From contig NZ_LSIC01000149.1 in the NCBI RefSeq assembly GCF_001556045.1, positions 1-5,464 of the forward strand: DNA of 5,464 bases, written 5' to 3'. Made by a program: the position numbers and the translations under genes. This document shows positions 1 through 5,464 of the stretch, piece by piece. Under the pieces are notes generated by a model. That model was not told where the DNA came from. It was given only the letters and a program-made list of their open reading frames with translations, and made no database searches. Position 1 is the first letter of the stretch. Each line of letters begins with the position of its first letter. This DNA comes from Bradyrhizobium sp. CCH5-F6 (GTDB lineage Bacteria; Pseudomonadota; Alphaproteobacteria; Rhizobiales; Xanthobacteraceae).

Positions 1-40
1 GCAGGCCGCCACAACGAGCCATATGCGATGGCCTGCGCTG

Positions 41-151
41 GCGGGGGAGGGTTGGGGAGAGGGTGTCTCCGCAACGGGACCGCCCCTAGAGGAGAGAGCC
101 CTCGCCCGCGCCTTCGGCGCGACCTCTCCCGCAGGCAGGCGGGAGAGGTGA
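41..151 (-). repeat. Palindromic intergenic repeat of Bradyrhizobium type
   Basis: This is a GC-rich non-coding block built from three hairpins. Bases 51-75 pair over 10 bp with one mismatch around a 5-nt loop. Bases 107-121 form a short 6-bp stem around TTC. Bases 122-132 pair perfectly with 139-149 (11 bp, ACCTCTCCCGC against its complement). Read on the minus strand it begins with a 'cctctcccgc...gcgggagagg' hairpin, continues through a 'gggcgagggctctct' segment and ends 'ccctctccccaaccctccccc'. I recognise this as the layout of a multicopy intergenic element common in Bradyrhizobium and relatives. It could work as a transcript-end or mRNA-stability hairpin for an upstream gene outside the window, or be a passive REP/BIME-like element. 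The structure is seen directly; the family assignment is from memory. Confidence 0.8.
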
Positions 152-203
152 CGTCCCGACGCCGCGCCAGTCCGGTCTCAAACTCGCTGAGCAGGCTAGC
201 CCT

Positions 204-215
204 GCCGAATTCGGC
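204..215. promoter_or_regulatory. Perfect 12-bp palindrome upstream of leuD
   Basis: GCCGAATTCGGC is an exact 12-bp palindrome 65 bp before the leuD start codon. It lies next to a second small inverted repeat (GCAGG 191-195 against CCTGC 201-205). A weak -10-like GATAAA lies at 238-243, with no good -35 at the right distance. The palindrome could be an operator or a chance symmetric GC-rich site. No regulator is identified. Confidence 0.25.
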
Positions 216-280
216 CTAGGATTCCCGCCCCGATCGCGATAAATACCCGTTCCTCCAGACCCACCCGGGAAAGCGCAACC

Positions 281-886
281 ATGGACAAGTTCACCACGCT
301 GGAAGGCGTCGCGGCGCCGCTGAAGATCATCAATGTCGACACCGACATGATCATTCCGAAGCAGTACCTCAAGACCATCAAGCGCACCGGCCTTGGCAAG
401 GGGCTCTTCTCCGAGCAGCGCTACAAGGACGACGGCAGCGAAAATCCGGACTTCGTCCTCAACCAGCCCGCCTATCGCAATGCGAAGGTGCTGGTGGCCG
501 GCGACAATTTCGGCTGCGGCTCGAGCCGCGAGCATGCGCCCTGGGCGCTGCTCGATTTCGGCATCCGCTGCGTGATCTCGACCTCGTTCGGCGACATCTT
601 CTACAACAACTGCTTCAAGAACGGCATCCTGCCGATCCGCGTCAGCCAGGAAGACCTCGACAAGCTGTTCGACGACGCCGAGCGCGGCGCCAACGCGACG
701 CTGACGATCGACCTGCCGAACCAGGAGATCCGCGGTCCCGACGGCGGCACCGTCAAGTTCGAGATCGATCCGTTCCGCAAGCACTGCCTGATCAACGGCC
801 TCGACGACATCGGCCTCACGATGGAGAAGAAGGCCTCGATCGACACCTACGAAGAGAAGCTCAAGCGCGAGCGCGCCTGGGCTTGA
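281..886 (+). CDS. leuD: 3-isopropylmalate dehydratase small subunit
   Basis: LeuD pairs with LeuC, the [4Fe-4S] subunit, to form isopropylmalate isomerase, which converts 2-isopropylmalate to 3-isopropylmalate in cytoplasmic leucine synthesis. The 201-residue product has the usual length of proteobacterial LeuD and the aconitase swivel-domain signatures. These are [14 protein letters not shown] at about residues 18-31, the [17 protein letters not shown] substrate-loop motif at 74-90, [17 protein letters not shown] at about 102-118, and the conserved end [19 protein letters not shown] at 162-180. The ATG at 281 follows a GGGAAAG ribosome-binding-like stretch (267-273) and gives the expected N-terminus. 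LeuC is not in the window; separate leuC and leuD loci are normal in this group. A strong terminator follows, so leuD probably ends its own transcript. No feedback or attenuator structure was identified. Confidence 0.97.
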   Translation: MDKFTTLEGVAAPLKIINVDTDMIIPKQYLKTIKRTGLGKGLFSEQRYKDDGSENPDFVLNQPAYRNAKVLVAGDNFGCGSSREHAPWALLDFGIRCVISTSFGDIFYNNCFKNGILPIRVSQEDLDKLFDDAERGANATLTIDLPNQEIRGPDGGTVKFEIDPFRKHCLINGLDDIGLTMEKKASIDTYEEKLKRERAWA

Positions 887-903
887 TCTCGCGTTTTCGT
901 TCG

Positions 904-938
904 AGCCCCGGTGCTGATGGCGCCGGGGCTTTTTCTTT
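904..938 (+). terminator. Intrinsic terminator after leuD
   Basis: AGCCCCGG (904-911) pairs perfectly with CCGGGGCT (923-930). Three inner pairs, including one G-U, extend the stem to 11 bp around a 5-nt loop (915-919). The stem runs straight into a T-rich tract, TTTTTCTTT (930-938). It lies 18 bp after the leuD stop and only 29 bp before the next start codon, so it should separate leuD from the glycosyltransferase gene. Confidence 0.9.
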
Positions 939-967
939 GTCCGCGTTATCCCTTATAGCTCCCGCAC

Positions 968-1753
968 ATGCTGCCCGAGATCGTCACCTTCTGGCACGGC
1001 CCGATGGACGCGCTGCGCCAGACCTGTCTGCGCTCGCAGCTGGCGGCCGGCCACAAGGTCACGGTCTACAGCTTCGACACCATTCCCGGCCTTCCCGCGG
1101 GCGTCGCAAATGCGGATGCCGAGGCGATCCTGCCGCACGCCTTCTCCGAACGCTTGCGCCCGCCGCAGCCGGACGGCAGCTGGCGCGACTGGACCATCCT
1201 TCAGTTCAGCGACTTCTTCCGCATGAAGCTGATGGCGAAGGGTCTCGGCCTCTGGCTCGATGCCGACGTGCTGCTCCTGAAACCCGTCGAGATCGATCCG
1301 GCGAAACCCTATTTCGCCTGGGAGCGGCCGCGCCAGCTCGGCAATTCCGTGATCTATCTGCCGCCCGAACACGGCATCGTCGCCGCTTTCGAGGAACTGA
1401 TGGAGCAGGAGGAGCTGACGCCGAACTGGCTGTCCTTGCGTCATCGCATCACCTTCATGATGCGCCGCCTGCGCGGCGGCTCGGGCCGCCTCTCCGACAT
1501 TCGCGTCGCGATCTACGGGCCGGCCGCCCTCACCGCGCTCGCGCGCCGCACCGGCGAGCTGGCTTGCGCGCTGCCGAAGCAGTCGTTCTATGCCGTGCAC
1601 GCCGAGCCGAAACTGTTCTTCGACCCTTCGAGCTATCTCGGCCTCGTCGCCAACCCCGACATCATCGGCCTGCACATCTCGCCCAAGGGCCGCGGCGGTG
1701 AAAAGCCGATCCCGGGCAGCCTGTATGCATGGGCGGCGGAGCGGTTTGCGTAA
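968..1753 (+). CDS. DXD-motif glycosyltransferase-like protein
   Basis: The 261-residue soluble protein has the layout of the 'glycosyltransferase sugar-binding region containing DXD motif' group (GT32/Och1-like). It starts with a beta-strand (PEIVTFWHG). SDFFRMKLMAKGLGLWLDADV (81-101) follows, in which Arg85 and Asp98-Ala-Asp100 match the family's conserved Arg and metal/nucleotide-sugar-binding DXD. A YGPAALT segment (183-189) resembles the family's later 'GP' motif, and a His lies near the C-terminus (GLHIS, His236). It likely transfers a sugar from a nucleotide sugar to a surface polysaccharide or lipid acceptor; the substrate cannot be told. There is no signal peptide or membrane segment. 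An in-frame TAG at 956-958 rules out any start upstream of the ATG at 968, yet no Shine-Dalgarno precedes it. It could instead be a capsular-polysaccharide-type transferase or an inactive homologue. Confidence 0.8.
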   Translation: MLPEIVTFWHGPMDALRQTCLRSQLAAGHKVTVYSFDTIPGLPAGVANADAEAILPHAFSERLRPPQPDGSWRDWTILQFSDFFRMKLMAKGLGLWLDADVLLLKPVEIDPAKPYFAWERPRQLGNSVIYLPPEHGIVAAFEELMEQEELTPNWLSLRHRITFMMRRLRGGSGRLSDIRVAIYGPAALTALARRTGELACALPKQSFYAVHAEPKLFFDPSSYLGLVANPDIIGLHISPKGRGGEKPIPGSLYAWAAERFA

Positions 1754-1843
1754 GCCGCCTCCGGGTGGAGCGATTGCATGGCAGCGTAAGAGGCTGCGGC
1801 GCGTCGGGGCTTTTGCATCATTCTCGATTTGATCCAGCGCAAC

Positions 1844-1863
1844 GTGCCTTTGCACCATTGTGC
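1844..1863. promoter_or_regulatory. Nested short inverted repeats before the DUF6455 gene
   Basis: The block reads GTGC-N4-GCAC-N4-GTGC, so the central GCAC can pair with either flanking GTGC. It lies 40-60 bp before the start codon at 1904, where an operator could sit. TTGCAC (1850-1855) is -35-like but has no clear -10 partner. The rest of the 150-bp gap (1754-1903) shows only weak hairpins and no clear terminator for the preceding gene. The arms are only 4 bp, so chance is quite possible. Confidence 0.2.
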
Positions 1864-1903
1864 CTAATCTGGCTCCAATTCCACGACCCGAACGGAGCCT
1901 CGC

Positions 1904-2323
1904 ATGAGCACCGCAACCAGACCCTATCCCATCGTCCAGGACCTCATCGACTCCTTTGCGAGCTGGCTGAAGCATCGCCGGGAGGTGAACGAGATGCGGC
2001 AGCTTGATCGCGCCGATTTCGACCGGATCGCCAACGATCTCAGGATCGCGCCCGACGACCTGGAGGAACTGGTCCGTCACGGCCAGCATGCCGCCGACGA
2101 GCTGCCGAAGATGCTCGAACAACTCGGCATCAACGCCGAAGGCCTCGGCCGCGCGCAGCCGCTGCTGCTTCGCGACATGGAGCGGGTCTGCTCGCTCTGC
2201 GATCACAAGGGACAGTGCGACCGCGATCTCGCCGACGGCACCGCCGCGGAGAACTATCACGGCTATTGCGCGAACGCCTCGACGCTGGAGTCGCTCAATC
2301 GCGCCGACGTGGCGCCGCGCTGA
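1904..2323 (+). CDS. DUF6455-type small cysteine-motif protein
   Basis: The 139-residue protein has no signal peptide or membrane segment. Residues 34-60 (LDRADFDRIANDLRIAPDDLEELVRHG) form an amphipathic region resembling the short helical DUF1127-like modules of rhizobia. The C-terminal part carries four cysteines spaced C-x2-C-x5-C-x16-C (Cys96, Cys99, Cys105, Cys122), with His101 between them, ending in GYCANASTLESL. I recognise this as the DUF6455 pattern; its biochemical role is unknown. The cysteine set suggests a zinc site or iron-sulfur cluster, which is inference. The start is well supported: CGGAG (1893-1897) lies 6 bp before the ATG. It stands alone, with about 150 bp on each side, so it is probably monocistronic. 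Confidence 0.85.
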   Translation: MSTATRPYPIVQDLIDSFASWLKHRREVNEMRQLDRADFDRIANDLRIAPDDLEELVRHGQHAADELPKMLEQLGINAEGLGRAQPLLLRDMERVCSLCDHKGQCDRDLADGTAAENYHGYCANASTLESLNRADVAPR

Positions 2324-2416
2324 GTCGCGGGGGCTCGACCGACGAATGAGATTTTCGGCGAGAACGGGCCATCGGCCTGACGCACGCCCCTGCGGGCGCA
2401 AACCTCGCACCGGACG

Positions 2417-2446
2417 TTGTCACGGACTATGGTGGATAGGTATGCT
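2417..2446 (+). promoter_or_regulatory. Candidate sigma-70-type promoter for the LssY-like gene
   Basis: TTGTCA (2417-2422) matches the -35 consensus at 5 of 6 positions. With an 18-bp spacer it is followed by TATGCT (2441-2446), 4 of 6 to the -10. A better -10-like TATACT (2453-2458) lies just downstream but lacks a good -35. Either fits a short leader before the ATG at 2476. The rest of 2324-2475 holds only a 5-bp GC hairpin (2385-2398) without a T tract. Confidence 0.4.
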
Positions 2447-2475
2447 GTCGCGTATACTGGCTCGAACGATACCGC

Positions 2476-3336
2476 ATGACCAATTCCGCGAAGACCGGGA
2501 CGAGGAAGCGACGGTGGCCTTTCGTGCTGGTCTTTGTTGTGCTCGTCTATCTAGCCCTCGCATATGTTTTGGTGCCCACCCTGTGGATTCACCACGAACA
2601 CGAAGCGGGGCTCGCTTCGTTGCCGATGCTCACCAGGACATCGGACGATATCCCTGGTGACCCTCTGAACGTTGGACTTGTTGGTGAGGGCGGAGATGTC
2701 GTCCGCGCCATGAACGCGGCGGGATGGTCTGCGGCCGACGCCGTGACGCTGCGATCAAGCATCGAGATCGTCGGGAGTGTGGTACTGGATCGACCGTATC
2801 GCGACGCGCCGGTCAGCCCGCTCTACTATCTGGGAAAGAAGGAGCAATACGCGTTCGAGAAGCCTGCAGGGAAAAGTGCAGACCGGCGGAATCACGTTCG
2901 GTTCTGGAAGGCCCTCGAAAAGGGTGATGACGGTCGACCGGTCTGGCTCGGTTCGGCAACTTTCGACCGAGGCGTCGGGCTGAGCCACGATACGGGACAG
3001 GTCACCCATCACATCGCGGCCAACATCGATGCCGAGCGGGATCTCCTGATGGCCGACCTGCGAACGGCCCGCGTCGTCAGCAGTTTCTTTCAGATCTCCG
3101 GCATAGGCCCCACTCTGTTCGGCCGAAACGGTGGCGGCGACCCCTACTATACGGATGGCGAGATCCACGTCGCCGTCCTGGTGCCGGGAGCGGCGAGCGG
3201 CCGATCCGCCGACCATTCCACCGCCCTCATTCATCGCTCTCAAGGATGCCATATGGCACGGCATCGCTCGCCAAGCCGAAACGACGCCCTAGCCCTTGCT
3301 CATTCCTGCAGGCACTTCGGTAAAGCTCCGGCTTAA
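2476..3336 (+). CDS. Membrane-anchored LssY C-terminal domain protein, frameshifted near its end
   Basis: The open frame encodes 286 residues. A basic N-terminus (RKRRW, 10-14) precedes one hydrophobic helix (about 15-37), so the rest should face the periplasm. From about residue 58 it matches the LssY_C family strongly: DPLNVGLVGEGGDVVRAM, the TLRSS...VLDRPY...APVSPLY run (91-117), the HVRFWK segment (140-145), the WLGSATFDRGVGLSHDTGQ stretch (157-175), THHIAANIDAERD (177-189) and YYTDGEIHVAVL (224-235). The family is named after Legionella LssY; its activity is unknown to me. After about residue 236 the reading frame stops looking like the family, and a family-like tail appears in the adjacent frame, ending at 3292. 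As read, the last 40 or so residues are therefore probably not native. An in-frame TAG at 2437 with no other start makes ATG 2476 the start, although the ribosome site is poor. Function after the frameshift is uncertain. Confidence 0.85.
   Translation: MTNSAKTGTRKRRWPFVLVFVVLVYLALAYVLVPTLWIHHEHEAGLASLPMLTRTSDDIPGDPLNVGLVGEGGDVVRAMNAAGWSAADAVTLRSSIEIVGSVVLDRPYRDAPVSPLYYLGKKEQYAFEKPAGKSADRRNHVRFWKALEKGDDGRPVWLGSATFDRGVGLSHDTGQVTHHIAANIDAERDLLMADLRTARVVSSFFQISGIGPTLFGRNGGGDPYYTDGEIHVAVLVPGAASGRSADHSTALIHRSQGCHMARHRSPSRNDALALAHSCRHFGKAPA
3209..3292 (+). other. Displaced C-terminal coding segment of the LssY-like gene (adjacent frame)
   Basis: Read one base out of register from the main frame, starting at 3209, this stretch translates as PTIPPPSFIALKDAIWHG followed by IARQAETTP and a TAG at 3290-3292. 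A proline-rich link and an 'ALKDAIWHGIAR'-like amphipathic end are what I expect at the C-terminus of LssY_C proteins. The main frame here gives an Arg/His/Ser-rich string without family character. One extra base, or two missing bases, between about 3181 and 3209 would explain it. The restored protein would be about 271 residues. Confidence 0.75.
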
Positions 3337-3353
3337 TTCTACCAAGGCCGACG

Positions 3354-4733
3354 TCACTTGCCAGCCACGAAATAGAAGTCCTGCCGTCCTGAGATTGAGC
3401 CGTAGCTGAACGGCTTCTGCCTGCGGCCGGTCGCTTCCATGACGTCGTCGCGGACGAAATCGAACAGCCTGCGGACTTCGAGGCCTGGCGTCGGAAGATT
3501 TTTGACCAAGGCGGCAGCGAACGGACTGTTGGTCCCGTCACCGTCGAGTGCGGTCTCGCCATCCTTGGCGGCGTAGACCACCAGCGTTCCCGCCTCCGGC
3601 TCGACCGGCGCCAGACCTCGCGACACCGAGCGCGACGCCACCGTCATCGTGCGCCTCATCTGGCTTGCGAACGGGTTGTCGCGGCAGGCATCGAGAATGA
3701 CGAGGCGCAGCTTCCTGGCGCGCTCCGCCGCGTTGAGGACCTGATCGACCGGCACGGCTTCAAATCCGATCTCACGATCCGCCGCGATTCTGGCGTCCGT
3801 CGGAATGAGATAATTGACCCCACCGACCTCCATGCCGTGTCCGGCATAATACACCACGGCCCAATCCGCCGATTCTGCACGTGCAGCGAACTCGCGCAGC
3901 GCGCTCACCAGCGCATCCTTGCGGAGATTGGTCAGCAGGGTAACCGATTCGAACCCCGTGAGCTTCAGCACGTCGGCGACGAGACTCGCGTCACGTACGG
4001 GGTTCGGCAGCGCCGCGACGTTTTCGTAAGCCGAATTGCCGATGACGAGCGCGATGCGACGCTCACTGCTCGACACGTCGGAAGCTACGACCGCCGGGGC
4101 GACATTGCTTTTCTCGACCAAGACTGTTGCTGGTCGCGGCGAAGGCAGGACGGCAAGCCGCTCGCGCGCCTTGTCCTGTGCCCATTTCGTGGCGCCATGA
4201 GCCAACCCGAGCGTGGCGTTGAAGTCGGCCCGTGCCTTCGCGACATCGCCGCGCTTTTCGTAGGCCAGCCCGCGATTGACATAGGCGTTCGCATAGGTGG
4301 GATCGACGCGTATCGCTTCAGTATAGTCCGCAATGGCGCGGTCGGTGTCGCCCTTGTTGCCGTGGGCGTTTCCGCGGTTGAAATACGCGTTCGCATTCGT
4401 GGGTTGAAGGCGCACTGCTTCGGTGTAGTCGGCAATGGCCCGATCCGTGTCGCCCTTGATGCTGTAACCGTTGCCCCGGTTGTAGTACGCGTTCGCATTG
4501 GCCGGATCGAGCCGGATCGTGGCCGTGTAGTCGGCTATCGCGCGGTCCGTATCGCCGCTGGCGGCGTAAGCGTTCCCTCGGTTGTAGTAAGCGGTCGCGT
4601 CCCTGGGATCTCGCCGTATCGCCTCGGAAGCGGTGGCAATGGCGGGGTTCGCGTCGCCCTTGACGCGATCGACGGCGGCTGCGGGGCCAGCAAGGACAAG
4701 AATGGCAAGGCAATAGAATAAATTGCGAAGCAT
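3354..4733 (-). CDS. Exported TPR-repeat protein with caspase-like (peptidase C14) domain
   Basis: I start it at the ATG at 4733, giving 459 residues. This puts a signal peptide right at the N-terminus (MLRNLFYCLAILVLAGPAAA, likely cleaved after Ala20). The longer frame from a GTG at 4784 adds 17 residues before it and has no ribosome site. GAGTGGG lies some 8 bp upstream of the chosen ATG. Four TPR units of 34 residues follow (about 47-182), with NAYYNRGN / GDTDRAIADYT consensus. A linker leads to a caspase fold (about 225-455) opening with RRIALVIGNSAYENV. Catalytic His299 (VVYYAGHGMEV) and Cys350 (LVILDACRDNPF) are both present, with the Asp348 typical of bacterial and metacaspase-type enzymes, which cut after Arg/Lys. 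It is probably an active periplasmic protease whose TPRs bind a partner. The substrate is unknown. It converges on the LssY-like gene. Confidence 0.92.
   Translation of the reverse strand: MLRNLFYCLAILVLAGPAAAVDRVKGDANPAIATASEAIRRDPRDATAYYNRGNAYAASGDTDRAIADYTATIRLDPANANAYYNRGNGYSIKGDTDRAIADYTEAVRLQPTNANAYFNRGNAHGNKGDTDRAIADYTEAIRVDPTYANAYVNRGLAYEKRGDVAKARADFNATLGLAHGATKWAQDKARERLAVLPSPRPATVLVEKSNVAPAVVASDVSSSERRIALVIGNSAYENVAALPNPVRDASLVADVLKLTGFESVTLLTNLRKDALVSALREFAARAESADWAVVYYAGHGMEVGGVNYLIPTDARIAADREIGFEAVPVDQVLNAAERARKLRLVILDACRDNPFASQMRRTMTVASRSVSRGLAPVEPEAGTLVVYAAKDGETALDGDGTNSPFAAALVKNLPTPGLEVRRLFDFVRDDVMEATGRRQKPFSYGSISGRQDFYFVAGK
4188..4595 (-). repeat. Four tandem 102-bp TPR-coding repeats
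   Basis: Four in-frame units (4494-4595, 4392-4493, 4290-4391, 4188-4289, in reading order) encode the 34-residue TPRs. The middle two are about three quarters identical at the DNA level by my hand alignment, sharing blocks such as GTGTCGCCCTT and GGCAATGGC on the plus strand. The last unit is the most diverged. This suggests duplication or homogenisation within the gene, and copy number may vary between strains. Confidence 0.85.
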
Positions 4734-5108
4734 ACGAAAGCCCACTCGCAATATCGGAGACCGGAAGCAGCACTTGAACGACACAAATCTACCGGGGCAA
4801 CCAGCCGGCCTGTGTAATCTAAATCACAGTCAGGGCCGCGCCAAGCGAGCGGCAGTTGCGGCGCGCAGCGACCAGCAAGGAAAATCCGCGCTCGCTGAAA
4901 CGACGGAGGTGCAGTCCCTCACCCCCAGGGCGGCAGGGATGAACGAGCTGCGGCAATCGACCCCAAAAGCCAGTCCGCTTCAGAGAGCGGTGAGAGGCAG
5001 GGCACCGCAAAGGGCTACTCTGCTCTCCGGCGCCTTTCCTGTTCCGTGTTCAGCCGTCGGCCTGACCGATTGGGACAACAGGATGTTCGGAGAATGCGAC
5101 AGGTCTGA
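4734..5108. other. 375-bp gap between the chemotaxis and caspase genes
   Basis: I find no convincing gene here. A 63-codon minus-strand frame (4819-5010) has no recognisable domain and an Arg-rich composition typical of GC-rich chance frames. No tRNA, tmRNA, RNase P or SRP RNA signature was recognised, and there is no clear terminator for the chemotaxis gene. The minus-strand end nearest the caspase gene holds a palindrome (4810-4829) and a weak promoter-like pair TTCAAG-N17-GATATT about 20-60 bp before the start, 3 of 6 and 4 of 6 to consensus. The middle part (about 4830-5050) could be a decayed gene or a small RNA; nothing favours either. Confidence 0.5.
4810..4829 (-). promoter_or_regulatory. 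CTGTG-N10-CACAG palindrome upstream of the caspase gene
   Basis: Perfect 5-bp arms CTGTG (4810-4814) and CACAG (4825-4829) flank an AT-rich 10-bp centre in otherwise GC-rich DNA, 76 bp upstream of the chosen start codon. The half-sites resemble those of CRP/FNR-family regulators (TGTGA...TCACA), but the spacing is 2 bp longer than the standard CRP site, so the regulator is unknown. The position suits an activator of the minus-strand caspase gene. Confidence 0.35.
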
Positions 5109-5464
5109 TCACGCGCGGCTCGCCATCGCGGCGGCTTCTGCCGCCGCACGCTGCATGCTGGTCGACATCTCGTTCGTCACCGTGCTCTGCTCCTCGATCG
5201 CAGCGGCGGTCGATGTCACGTACTCGCTGACATTGTTGATCGCCTGCTTGATCGTACTCAGAGCGTTGACGACGTCGCCGGAAATGCTGTTGAGGCTGCC
5301 GATCTCCTGGCCGATCTTGTCGGTCGCCTGCTTGGCCTGGTTGGCGAGGCTCTTGACCTCGGAAGCGACCACGGCGAAGCCGCGGCCGGCTTCGCCGGCG
5401 CGCGCGGATTCGATCGTGGCATTGAGCGCGAGCAGGTTGATCTGCCCCGTGATGTTGTTGATCA
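5109..5464 (-). CDS. Methyl-accepting chemotaxis protein, C-terminal part
   Basis: Only the last 118 or so codons lie in the window; the gene enters from beyond 5464 and stops at TGA 5111-5109. The frame stays open to the window edge, so the GTG at 5372 is an internal valine, not a start. The sequence contains the highly conserved hairpin tip of the signalling domain, [20 protein letters not shown] then [15 protein letters not shown], which contacts CheA and CheW. The descending helix follows and includes the [17 protein letters not shown] stretch, which resembles a methylation helix with Glu/Gln pairs. The product ends in ...[13 protein letters not shown] with no NWETF-type CheR-docking pentapeptide. 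The sensor and membrane part, and hence the ligand, lie outside the window. No flagellar or che genes are adjacent, so it is an orphan receptor as far as can be seen. Confidence 0.95.
   Translation of the reverse strand, partial: INNITGQINLLALNATIESARAGEAGRGFAVVASEVKSLANQAKQATDKIGQEIGSLNSISGDVVNALSTIKQAINNVSEYVTSTAAAIEEQSTVTNEMSTSMQRAAAEAAAMASRA

Noticed and set aside
1..36. A GCAGGCC (1-7) / GGCCTGC (30-36) inverted repeat at the window edge
   Set aside because: 7-bp arms with a 22-nt loop and truncated by the window edge; no context to support a function.
86..784. A minus-strand frame opposite leuD extending into the intergenic repeat
   Set aside because: Antisense shadow of a certain leuD, and part of it is repeat DNA.
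883..1701. A 272-codon plus-strand frame overlapping the glycosyltransferase
   Set aside because: Arg/Ala-rich composition without domains. The frame from 968 carries the DXD and other family motifs.
953..2410. A 485-codon open frame on the minus strand across the glycosyltransferase and DUF6455 genes
   Set aside because: It is antisense to two genes with clear family motifs, its translation has no recognisable domain, and long antisense frames are expected in GC-rich DNA.
2004..2660. A plus-strand frame bridging the DUF6455 and LssY-like genes
   Set aside because: Out of frame with both genes, Arg/Ser/Pro-rich, with no domain character.
3837..4721. A 294-codon plus-strand frame opposite the TPR-caspase gene
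   Set aside because: Its repetitive Val/Arg/Gly pattern mirrors the TPR repeats on the coding strand; there is no independent support.
4734..4784. An N-terminal extension of the caspase protein from a GTG at 4784
   Set aside because: It would put 17 extra residues ahead of an obvious signal peptide, and no ribosome site precedes it.
5049..5064. The TCAGCCG...CGGCCTGA symmetry as a terminator for the chemotaxis gene
   Set aside because: Internal mismatches and no T tract on the minus strand.

Overview
The window looks like a chromosomal piece of an alphaproteobacterium of the Bradyrhizobium / Nitrobacteraceae type. The reasons are the high GC content with strong third-position GC, a leuD separate from leuC, a 5' intergenic repeat of the kind I recall being scattered through Bradyrhizobium genomes, and the style of the caspase-family, DUF6455-like and chemotaxis proteins. 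This is recognition from memory, not a database search.

Layout. Bases 1-280 are non-coding: a palindromic intergenic repeat (about 41-151), then a short leader with a perfect 12-bp palindrome. On the plus strand follow leuD (281-886), a strong intrinsic terminator (904-938), a DXD-type glycosyltransferase-like gene (968-1753), a small cysteine-motif protein of DUF6455 type (1904-2323), and a membrane-anchored LssY C-terminal-domain protein (from 2476). The last gene carries an apparent one-base frameshift near its end. The open frame runs to 3336, but the family-like C-terminus is encoded in the neighbouring frame and stops at 3292.

The minus strand carries, convergent with the LssY-like gene, a secreted protein with four TPR repeats and a caspase-like (peptidase C14) domain (3354-4733). 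After a 375-bp gap with no convincing gene comes the 3' end of a methyl-accepting chemotaxis protein (5109 to beyond 5464).

How the genes relate. LeuD belongs to leucine biosynthesis and appears to be its own transcription unit, closed by the terminator. The next three plus-strand genes are separated by gaps of about 150 bp, with candidate signals in front of two of them, so I do not see a tight operon. Nothing shows that the glycosyltransferase, DUF6455, LssY-like, caspase and chemotaxis genes act in one pathway. The two points most worth a second look are the broken LssY_C tail and the exported TPR-caspase with an AT-rich palindrome about 80 bp upstream of its start. I do not see a convincing wholly new system.
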